The notes under the pieces were generated by a model. It was given only the letters and a program-made list of their open reading frames with translations, had not been told where the DNA came from and made no database searches. The position numbers and the translations under genes are program-made. DNA of 6,958 bases from Spirochaetia bacterium. Its GTDB lineage: Bacteria > Spirochaetota > Leptospiria > Leptospirales > Leptonemataceae. Positions 1 to 6,079 of this stretch are shown here, piece after piece (within the stretch, counting starts at the first letter, position 1; each line of letters opens with the position of its first letter). The DNA lies in assembly GCA_029880625.1 (NCBI GenBank), contig JAOUOA010000141.1, forward strand, positions 1 through 6,958. Reading direction: 5' to 3'.

Positions 1-111
1 TGGAGTAAACAGGCTGTAAGAAATAGAGCAGAATATATTGATGAATTAAATAAAATCTATCATCAAATCTTAAAAGAAAGTCAGAAAAATAGAATTTTAA
101 AATTGAGGTAA
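1..111 (+). CDS. C-terminal end of an unidentified protein (partial at left edge)
   Basis: The first frame is open from base 1 to a TAA at 109-111, giving 36 residues. The tail is hydrophilic and looks helical, with alternating charged residues (EYIDELNKIYHQILKES) and a basic end (KNRILKLR). The stop is followed after three bases by the ATG of the next gene, and that gene's ribosome-binding site lies inside the last codons of this one, which is typical of an operon and supports the frame being real. Too little remains to assign a family or function. Confidence 0.6.
   Translation, partial: WSKQAVRNRAEYIDELNKIYHQILKESQKNRILKLR
105..108 (+). promoter_or_regulatory. Shine-Dalgarno for the putative lipoprotein gene
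   Basis: GAGG lies six bases before the ATG at 115 and overlaps the last codons of the upstream gene. It fixes the start at 115 and suggests that the two + strand genes are translated from one transcript. Confidence 0.6.
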
Positions 112-114
112 GAT

Positions 115-612
115 ATGAAACAATGGGTCATCACTTTTCTAGTATTTTTTACGGTCTTAACGTGCAGTCGAGAAAATTATGGTGAAATAGTAAATCTTGA
201 AAAAGGAAAGTATATCAATACAGAACTGGGAGTTATATTTAATCATTTTCCCAAAGATGTAACTCTATATATTATTGAAGATAAAAATTATGGAAACATT
301 GAACTGACTTTTGTAAAATCAGGAAAAAAATTGGCTGAATTTTACATTTCCCGTCATACATCCATGGGAGATCAGAGTTATGAAAAGGGTATATTAATTG
401 ATGGTGAATATGCTTCTATGACTGAAGGCCTTGAATATACAAATATTAAACTGGACAGCGATGATCCAGTCCAGCTCCACTTTCAATCCAGAAAAACATC
501 GTTAGGAACCATCTGTAATTTTTATCTTGACCGAAGCATGGTCCCCTGGGTTCAGAAAAATTTTAAGTTTATCCGCGATGAAGAAAAAATAAAGCTTATG
601 GAAAATTTATAA
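115..612 (+). CDS. Putative secreted lipoprotein, family not recognised
   Basis: This is a 165-aa protein. It has a short N-terminal export signal: Lys2, a hydrophobic stretch over residues 4-15, then Cys17 in a Val-Leu-Thr-Cys context. Thr at -1 is not the usual Gly/Ala/Ser of signal peptidase II sites, but relaxed lipoboxes are known in spirochaetes, so lipidation is plausible rather than certain; otherwise it would be a short signal peptide protein. The mature part (about 149 aa) is a mix of alternating beta-type segments (residues 50-80 and 115-140) and charged loops, with one further Cys (in GTICNF). No domain is recognised. The start is supported by a GAGG six bases upstream. It follows the partial gene at the left edge by three bases and is probably co-transcribed with it. 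Its stop is followed by a long gene-poor spacer, so it is probably the last gene of its operon. Confidence 0.75.
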   Translation: MKQWVITFLVFFTVLTCSRENYGEIVNLEKGKYINTELGVIFNHFPKDVTLYIIEDKNYGNIELTFVKSGKKLAEFYISRHTSMGDQSYEKGILIDGEYASMTEGLEYTNIKLDSDDPVQLHFQSRKTSLGTICNFYLDRSMVPWVQKNFKFIRDEEKIKLMENL

Positions 613-691
613 TTCGGTATTTTTTAGAATGGAAACTCTGTTTTCGAAATCTTACTCCTTGTAATTACGGTTTATATATGGAGGAGAGAAA

Positions 692-794
692 AGGAGGATG
701 TTCCGAAGATCGCCCGGTGGGCACAAATGAACCTCCTGCCCGTGCGCCATCCGGAAGAAGCGAGGGTCGGCCAGAGAGGGCGCAAGCCCTGACC
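692..794. other. GC-rich block of nested hairpins (structured RNA or DNA element, unknown)
   Basis: The block stands out sharply from AT-rich flanks. Seen directly: AGGAG (692-696) pairs with CTCCT (733-737), and after a 3-base bulge GTTC (700-703) pairs with GAAC (729-732); inside, GCCC (712-715) pairs with GGGC (719-722) across a 3-base loop. A second structure has AGGGC (777-781), a GCAA tetraloop and GCCCT (786-790), extended by GGTC (765-768) pairing with GACC (791-794) across an 8-base bulge. No long T-run follows on either strand, so a simple intrinsic terminator is not the best explanation. No open frame with coding character covers it. Candidates are a dispersed intergenic repeat, the variable middle of an attC-like site, or a small structured RNA; the strand is undetermined. 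Confidence 0.5.
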
Positions 795-819
795 GTATCA
801 AATTAAGCGATTGTTATTC
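793..819. other. attC-like arm downstream of the transporter gene (tentative)
   Basis: Read on the + strand, this resembles the right arm of an integron attC site: a CCG...TCAAATTAAGCG segment followed by GTTATTC where GTTRRRY is expected. On the - strand it reads as a left arm (AAC-AATCGCTT...) just after the transporter stop. It also contains a small hairpin, GCGA (807-810) with TCGC (818-821). The consensus is imperfect and no complementary partner arm is visible within the spacer back to 613, so this is at most a half site or a degenerate one. Confidence 0.2.
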
Positions 820-844
820 GCAGTGTTCTCTTACTTAGCATTAA

Positions 845-1735
845 TTAATTTCTTTGAATAAAAATCATAGACAATACTATCAAAATCATTCCCGGGAGAA
901 TTATGGGATCAAAAGATTGAAAATCAATAATGATTCCAAAAATTATAACAAATAGAGGCGTAAGAAAACCATAAGCAGATACCTTGGTTGCACCAATTTT
1001 AACTGTGCTGTAATTAATGATATAAAAAGTAACAAGAGTGGTGAATATAGCTAAATATATTAAACCATAATAAACACTATATTGAATATTTATCCAGTAA
1101 ATTGAAAACAAAGATGAAAATGATAAAATCAGTAAAAAAATACTTCCAAATAATAATATCCAGAAAGTCATTGTGAACATTGAATTTCCATCATATAATT
1201 TTTTTACTAATGGATTGTATGATCCTAAAAAAACACATCCTGTAATGAAAATTAAATCACCATAATTGAGATCTAAATTTAGAAAAGAATCAAAACTTCC
1301 TCTAAAAACTATCCATAAAGCACCAATTGTACCCAATAGGAGTCCAAAAAGTTTTCTTCTGGCAATAATTTCTTTATTAATTATATAAGCAAAAAGCGAT
1401 GTGATTGCAGGAACAAATGTATAGAGAGCTCCAGTATTAATAACACTGGTATATCTTAAGCTTTCAAACATGCTCCAAAAAAATATTACTAATGGCAGAC
1501 TTAGAACAGCACATTTTATATAGTAGGTCAGTGTTTGTTTTTGAAATCCATTGTTGTAATAAATAAAAGGGAAAAAAATTAATGAAGCAAATGAAAATCG
1601 TAAAAACATTGAAACAGATGGCGGTAATGATTTTGTAATAGCAGAACCAATTGGAAATGAGCTGGCTGCCAATATTATGGCAAGCAGCATTAATAAATGA
1701 GTTTTTAATAAGGAAATATTCATTGTGAATTTCAT
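845..1735 (-). CDS. EamA/DMT-family membrane transporter (10 TM)
   Basis: This 296-aa inner-membrane protein belongs by pattern to the drug/metabolite transporter superfamily, two-EamA-domain type, whose usual length is near 300 aa. About ten hydrophobic spans can be placed at residues 13-33, 41-60, 72-90, 98-119, 128-146, 157-175, 188-209, 218-240, 251-270 and 276-293, in two halves of five. Family-type signatures are visible: the N-terminal AASSFPIGSAI with a following LRFSFAS, then YTSVINTGALYTFVPAITSL in the first half, and AYGFLTPLFVIIFG in the second. Members export or exchange amino acids, nucleosides or other metabolites; the substrate cannot be read from sequence. The ATG at 1735 has only a close-in GAG upstream; an in-frame ATG at 1723 is an alternative that removes four residues. 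It has no operon partner, is opposite in strand to the lipoprotein gene, and is flanked by attC-like arms, so it may have been acquired as a mobile single-gene unit. Confidence 0.85.
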   Translation of the reverse strand: MKFTMNISLLKTHLLMLLAIILAASSFPIGSAITKSLPPSVSMFLRFSFASLIFFPFIYYNNGFQKQTLTYYIKCAVLSLPLVIFFWSMFESLRYTSVINTGALYTFVPAITSLFAYIINKEIIARRKLFGLLLGTIGALWIVFRGSFDSFLNLDLNYGDLIFITGCVFLGSYNPLVKKLYDGNSMFTMTFWILLFGSIFLLILSFSSLFSIYWINIQYSVYYGLIYLAIFTTLVTFYIINYSTVKIGATKVSAYGFLTPLFVIIFGIIIDFQSFDPIILPGMILIVLSMIFIQRN

Positions 1736-1762
1736 CTCGCAGCTGAAAAATTAAAACATTGG

Positions 1763-1794
1763 CGGGCTAACGTTGCGAGTCAAGTATGACGAGC
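1763..1794. other. attC-like arm upstream of the transporter gene (tentative)
   Basis: On the + strand, GGCTAAC (1765-1771) is followed by a GTCAAG...GACG segment, matching the order of an attC left arm (RYYYAAC, then a core like CAAGNNGACG). On the - strand it reads ...TTGACTCGCAACGTTAGCC, the order of a right arm ending in GTTAGCC, placed about 30 bases before the transporter ATG, where a cassette boundary would be. One position of each core deviates from consensus, and the complementary arm was not found nearby. Confidence 0.25.
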
Positions 1795-2038
1795 ATTGGG
1801 ATTGGAAAGATGAATTATCTTTCTTTCTCTATGAAAGTTTTCGTATTCGGATAATTAAAACGAATTCAGAACCATCACCTGAACCGAGTTAAAGAATATT
1901 ATCGTAAGTCAAAATCTATATTCTCTGACGAAATACACCTTAAAATTTTGCGCTTACCTGAAAAATTCTATAGACACAGGGGTATAACTGCCCCATGCTG
2001 AATTGAAGTCAATTAAAATTTACAGTATTTTTATACAA

Positions 2039-2224
2039 TTAAATTGCCTCTGAATTTAAGGGGCGCGAACCGGTTTGAAATACCCTTTCCGAAGAATGTA
2101 ATTTTTGCGTATAAAACGATAGAGGTTTCGGGAATGATATGAATAGATTATGGTGAACAACAATCTCACAGCCACAATCAGGATAAAATTCTGACTTTCT
2201 TTTAAATGAATTATAGGCATCCAT
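2039..2224 (-). pseudogene. Possible gene remnant or small ORF, 61 codons
   Basis: An ATG at 2224 opens 61 codons. The first half has a coding-like pattern, with mostly A/T third positions and purine first positions, and includes YPDCGCEIV, which faintly recalls one knuckle of a zinc ribbon but lacks the second CxxC. The second half loses this character, and a different - strand frame (from a GTG at 2238 to 2056) overlaps it with a hydrophobic then basic peptide. There is no good ribosome-binding site. A decayed gene end is the more likely reading than an intact protein; chance is also possible. Confidence 0.2.
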
Positions 2225-2266
2225 GTCTTCAGTGACACTAAGGCATCATTATCTGCACGGATGGGA

Positions 2267-2341
2267 TTAACGACTTGCTGATTTTTTCTTGGATTGTTTA
2301 CTTTTACTGTTGAGTATGAAAACTGCGATCTGGTATTTCAT
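2267..2341 (-). CDS. Possible 24-aa basic micro-ORF at the end of the signalling operon
   Basis: An ATG at 2341 lies six bases after the stop of the receiver-kinase gene and is preceded by GAGGGA nine bases upstream, which overlaps that gene's last codons. The peptide has a short hydrophobic start (KYQIAVFIL) and a Lys/Ser-rich tail (SKSKQSKKKSASR). Position and Shine-Dalgarno-like sequence are the only support; a peptide this short could be chance. Confidence 0.2.
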   Translation of the reverse strand: MKYQIAVFILNSKSKQSKKKSASR

Positions 2342-2347
2342 AAATGG

Positions 2348-3442
2348 TTATCCCTCATTTAAAAACAAAATGATTTTTGTTCCGGAATTATTTGCATCTT
2401 CGGATTTCTCAATGGATTGAACCTCTATATTGCCTCCAAAAGACTGAATAAATTTCTGGATTAAGGGCATGCCAAATCCGGTACCTTCTTCGCCAGCGGT
2501 ACCGGTTCTGCTCGTTTTTTTTCTTAAATCAAATAAATTTTTCAGAAGACTCTGCGGCATTCCTATTCCATGATCCTGTATAGATAATGTCACTTTTCCC
2601 TTGTTCGACGAAGCCATCAATTCAATCTTTCCTCCCGGCATGGAAAACTTTATGGCATTGGTAAAGATATTATTCAATATGGAATTAACAAAGGAGATTC
2701 TTTCCACAGATACTTTCAGGTCAGCTGGAATGGATATATCAAAAGTGATATTTTTCTTTTTTGCCCTCAGGTCAAGAGTAAAAAGAGACTCCATGATCAG
2801 TTCATGCAGATCATGAGAAGACGGGATCAATTCCATTTTTTGTTCATTAATTGCCATCATCATTCGTACCAGTTTGATAATTTCAAGACTGTTTTCGATC
2901 GATTTTTCAAACTGACTTTTCATAGTTTCCATGATTGCCGGATCATTATGGGACATTTTCATAATACTTGACAAAAATCCAATCGGGTTGGTGAGATCAT
3001 GGCATAATACATGTATCAGTTCTTTTCTTTCATTACTGCTCCGGGCAATGGTTTCATGAGCCTTGCGTAAGGCCAGATGCGTCTGAACACGAGCCAGGAG
3101 TTCTGAAGTATTAAAGGGTTTTGTGATATAATCAACCGCCCCAAGTTCAAATCCGAGCACAATATCTTCTGTCTCAACTTTTGCGGTAAGAAATAAAACC
3201 GGTATGTCAGTAAATTTGGAATTTCTCTTGAGAGCCTTACAGGTTTCAAAACCATCCATTTCAGGCATCATTACATCAAGTAGAATCAAGTCGGGCATTG
3301 TTTTCTCCACCGACTCCAGGGCCTGTTTTCCGCTTGTAGCAATAACGACCGAATAACCATTTTCATCCAGAATCGAACCTAGAACCTGAATATTCTTTGG
3401 TGTATCATCCACGATTAAAATTTTACTTTTTTTCTGGGACAT
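2348..3442 (-). CDS. Receiver-first histidine kinase (REC-HisKA-HATPase)
   Basis: This 364-aa soluble protein is cytoplasmic (no membrane span). Residues about 6-122 form a response-regulator receiver: acidic pair Asp12-Asp13, phosphoacceptor Asp56 in LLDVMMPEMDG, Thr86, and Lys108 in the TKPF motif. Residues about 137-200 form the dimerisation/phosphoacceptor helix pair with His148 in CHDLTNPIG, the H-D-L-x-N-P variant rather than HEIRTP. Residues about 245-362 are the ATPase domain: N-box Asn258/Asn262, G1 box DHGIGM (290-295), G2 box GTGFGM (320-325). The receiver presumably controls the attached kinase or receives phosphate from another kinase, the adjacent hybrid kinase being the obvious candidate. 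The start chosen is ATG 3442 (MSQKK, directly before the receiver fold); it overlaps the upstream gene by 20 bases and has AGGGA upstream at a rather long spacing. An in-frame ATG at 3472 would add ten residues unlike the family and has no ribosome-binding site. The output partner is not in the window. Confidence 0.9.
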   Translation of the reverse strand: MSQKKSKILIVDDTPKNIQVLGSILDENGYSVVIATSGKQALESVEKTMPDLILLDVMMPEMDGFETCKALKRNSKFTDIPVLFLTAKVETEDIVLGFELGAVDYITKPFNTSELLARVQTHLALRKAHETIARSSNERKELIHVLCHDLTNPIGFLSSIMKMSHNDPAIMETMKSQFEKSIENSLEIIKLVRMMMAINEQKMELIPSSHDLHELIMESLFTLDLRAKKKNITFDISIPADLKVSVERISFVNSILNNIFTNAIKFSMPGGKIELMASSNKGKVTLSIQDHGIGMPQSLLKNLFDLRKKTSRTGTAGEEGTGFGMPLIQKFIQSFGGNIEVQSIEKSEDANNSGTKIILFLNEG

Positions 3443-6041
3443 GTTTACTACTTTTTCCCTGCAATTGAACATTTTTCATAATGTTTGTTAATTTTTTGGA
3501 AAGCATATTTATTTCATTCACATCAAATATTTTTACTGCATTTTTTGAATCAGATATCCATTCTTCAAGAGGTTTGTATTGAACATTTTGTATTTTCTGG
3601 TCAGTTTCAGAGAGGAATTCCCGGATTTTTTCAATATCAAGTTCCAGGCAAATTTTTTCACATTCCTCAATTAAATCATCATTTAAAATGTTTAAGATTT
3701 CTTCAGCTTTTTGTGGTGTAATTATTATTTTTTCTGACTGAACAGGTTCTGCTTTAACCAGTAATTGATGTTTTAAATACTTTTTAAAAATGCCATCAAG
3801 ATCTTTTTTTGAGATTGGTTTTCTGATGTACCCTTGTATCAAATTATCCATTTCTTTTATTTTTTGTTTCATACCCGAAGCAGAGGCTATTATAATGGGG
3901 ATGTGTTTTAATTCTGGATTTTTTTTCAGTTCGATCGTTGCATCATAGCCATCCATTTCAGGCATACGAAGATCCATAACGATCAGGTCTGGATGAAATT
4001 TTTTTGTATACTCAAGCGCCTCTTTTCCGTTTACAGCTTCTATAAAATCAAAGTTGTCATCTTCAAAATAACCCAGAATCAGATCGCGATTAGATGCAAC
4101 ATCATCAACCACAAGAATCGTTGCTTTTTCAAATTTGATTTTTTCTTCAAACATTGCATCAGGGGAGTTTATTGTATTTGTCAGAAAAGGGACTTTATGA
4201 AAAACAATAACAAATTTACTTCCCTGATTTAATTCACTTTCGACCTGTGCTTCACCATTCATCATGGCGGTTAGTTTTTTCGTTATGCTCAACCCCAGTC
4301 CTGTGCCGCCATATTTTGTTATATTTCCGGAATATTGATTAAAGGCATTAAATATTTCAGGTATTTTATCTGCAGATATACCAATACCTGTATCTTTTAC
4401 TGAAACTTCAAGCTCCATTGTTTTATTTTCCTCGTTTCTCTCTTGAACATGGCATGATATTGTCACCTTTCCTGAATCGGTAAATTTTACAGCATTGGAA
4501 ACAAGATTGGTAAGGACCTGGCGGAACCTGATCTCATCAAGATATCCAGTAGCTGGCAACTGGTCATCAATAATCAAATCAAGCTCAATATTTTTATTTT
4601 TTGCTTTTGCTGAAAAAAGATTATGAACTTCTTCAAAGGTATGTCTTACATCAAAGTAGTCGTATTCCATAACCATTTTTCCGGCTTCCACTTTAGAGAT
4701 ATCCAAAATATCATTAAGTAATCTCAACAGTGTTTTGCTGCTGCCGATAATAGAATCCAGATATTTTTTTTCCTGGGCGCCCCAAATTTTTTGGTTTAGT
4801 ATGTTGGCAAACCCAATGATCGCATTCATCGGTGTTCGGATCTCATGGCTCATATTGGCTAAAAACTCGCTTTTGGCATTATTTGCAAATTTCAGATTTT
4901 CTTCCAATATTTTTCTCTCTCTTATATCCTGAAATATTGTTAAAAATGCTTTTTGCTGTTTGTAGACGAACAGAGTTGTTGAGACCTCAACATCGAGAAT
5001 TTCTCCGTCAAGACAAATGTATTGTTCTTCATGCGGCGACAGCATTATACCGGGTTCTTTGAGAGTATTTGCAAGTCTTTCCGCAACAAGTTTATGATAA
5101 TCCGGATGGACAAATTTAATGATTGGCTGTCCTACAAACTGCTCCTGTCTTTCTCCTTTCAGAAGCTTTATTCCGTAATTATTTAAAAAAAGACCTATTC
5201 CGTTGCTATGAACGGCAATCCCAACAGGTGAAAAATCCACAAGAAGCCGATATCTCTCTTCGCTTTCTACTAATTCGCTGTTTTTCAGTTCTAGCTGTTT
5301 TACAACTGCCTCAATCTGTTTTTGCGGAGTTATATCCCTTACAATTAATGTGCATCCCATATATCCCTTCACGTTAATGTGAATAGGTTTTAATTCAAAT
5401 TCCAGCATAAGATCATTTACCGGCAGAGTCTGAATAAATTTTTTTTTCTTGAAGTTAGGTGAATTCTCAAATGCCGACTTTAAATCTGTAAATTCATTTC
5501 CAGAAAGAAGCGAAAAAATATTTCTATTTAATAATGCATCTTCGTTAAGAGAAATTCCGTGAGAAGTCTTAAATTTCAGCAATTCAAGAAAACGTATATT
5601 AAAATCAATAATTATGCCTTCATGATTGAGGACTGCCAACCCTTCTGAAGAGCTGTATAAAATGGATTTCTGATGTTCATTGTTTGAGTAATGTTGATAA
5701 AAAAGATCATTTGAATTTTCAAGTATATTTTCAAAGATAGCAATCCAGCCTATATCATTTTTTTTCATGCGCAGACGAGTTATAAATTCTTTATCAAGAG
5801 GCTTTAATATGATTACAGTATCAAGAAATCCAGATTCATATTGACTCAAATTTGTATGAAATGATAAAATTCCCTTTCGGTCTCTGGGACTGAATAAATT
5901 TTCAATGTTTTGATTTAAGATTTGAGTGGAATCACAGCTGAATATTTCGTAGAATTGCTCAGATGCTTCTTTAATAAGAAGATATTTATCAAGATGCAGA
6001 ATGCCGCCCGGAAATAACTCGTTTAAAGTATTATTATTCAT
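3423..6041 (-). CDS. Multi-PAS hybrid sensor histidine kinase
   Basis: A soluble protein of 872 aa from ATG 6041. Domains in order: a divergent PAS-like unit (about 7-107), a PAS domain (about 125-240, ending in IVRDIT), a short helical linker, a third PAS (about 261-378, ending in FQDIRERK), HisKA with His399 in MSHEIRTPMNAIIGFANIL, HATPase with N-box Asn512/Asn516, G1 DTGIGIS (550-556) and G2 GGTGLGLSI (578-586), then a receiver with Asp646-Asp647, phosphoacceptor Asp690 in VMDLRMPEMDG, Ser720 and Lys741. A helical tail (about 775-860) follows; it lacks any His and so is not a working HPt domain. No transmembrane segment is present, so the signal is sensed inside the cell, through the PAS domains or via the V4R protein encoded just upstream. 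An in-frame TTG at 6050 adds three residues; neither start has a clear ribosome-binding site. The gene follows the V4R gene by 38 bases and overlaps the receiver-kinase gene, so all three are probably co-transcribed. Confidence 0.93.
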   Translation of the reverse strand: MNNNTLNELFPGGILHLDKYLLIKEASEQFYEIFSCDSTQILNQNIENLFSPRDRKGILSFHTNLSQYESGFLDTVIILKPLDKEFITRLRMKKNDIGWIAIFENILENSNDLFYQHYSNNEHQKSILYSSSEGLAVLNHEGIIIDFNIRFLELLKFKTSHGISLNEDALLNRNIFSLLSGNEFTDLKSAFENSPNFKKKKFIQTLPVNDLMLEFELKPIHINVKGYMGCTLIVRDITPQKQIEAVVKQLELKNSELVESEERYRLLVDFSPVGIAVHSNGIGLFLNNYGIKLLKGERQEQFVGQPIIKFVHPDYHKLVAERLANTLKEPGIMLSPHEEQYICLDGEILDVEVSTTLFVYKQQKAFLTIFQDIRERKILEENLKFANNAKSEFLANMSHEIRTPMNAIIGFANILNQKIWGAQEKKYLDSIIGSSKTLLRLLNDILDISKVEAGKMVMEYDYFDVRHTFEEVHNLFSAKAKNKNIELDLIIDDQLPATGYLDEIRFRQVLTNLVSNAVKFTDSGKVTISCHVQERNEENKTMELEVSVKDTGIGISADKIPEIFNAFNQYSGNITKYGGTGLGLSITKKLTAMMNGEAQVESELNQGSKFVIVFHKVPFLTNTINSPDAMFEEKIKFEKATILVVDDVASNRDLILGYFEDDNFDFIEAVNGKEALEYTKKFHPDLIVMDLRMPEMDGYDATIELKKNPELKHIPIIIASASGMKQKIKEMDNLIQGYIRKPISKKDLDGIFKKYLKHQLLVKAEPVQSEKIIITPQKAEEILNILNDDLIEECEKICLELDIEKIREFLSETDQKIQNVQYKPLEEWISDSKNAVKIFDVNEINMLSKKLTNIMKNVQLQGKSSKHVPEKK

Positions 6042-6079
6042 TTTATTCAATCATACTGTGCAGAGATATAAAATAGTTT

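Larger units (their letters stand above)
1736..2347. other. Long stretch without a confident gene
   Basis: This is 612 bases between the transporter start and the end of the signalling operon. It holds the attC-like arm at 1763-1794; a hairpin at 1977-1997 (GGGG 1979-1982 with CCCC 1991-1994 plus two outer pairs) followed on the - strand by a T-run about 12 bases on, which could be a weak terminator; a second weak hairpin near 2046-2064 (GCCTC with GGGGC); a poor promoter match on the - strand (TTGACT 2012-2007, 19 bases, TTATAC 1987-1982); a basic micro-ORF at 2267-2341; and a coding-like trace at 2039-2224. None is strong. No tRNA, rRNA or insertion-sequence ends were seen. Confidence 0.5.

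Noticed and set aside
692..794. RNase P RNA, tmRNA or group II intron domain V
   Set aside because: The GC-rich block is too short and lacks the hallmark sequences of these RNAs; only generic hairpins are present.
613..840. A complete attC site or intrinsic terminator in the spacer after the lipoprotein gene
   Set aside because: Only one attC-like arm is visible, with no complementary partner within the spacer, and none of the hairpins is followed by a proper T-run.
2601..2816. Open frame of 71 codons on the + strand
   Set aside because: It is antisense to the ATPase domain of the receiver-kinase and has no family resemblance; a shadow frame.
3016..3255. Open frame of 79 codons on the - strand inside the receiver-kinase
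   Set aside because: Same strand, wrong frame through a receiver with intact catalytic residues; the overlapping kinase explains the region.
3485..5377. Several + strand frames of 65-84 codons
   Set aside because: All lie antisense to the hybrid kinase, whose motifs are continuous across the region; their peptides are low-complexity, aromatic- or Leu-rich shadows.
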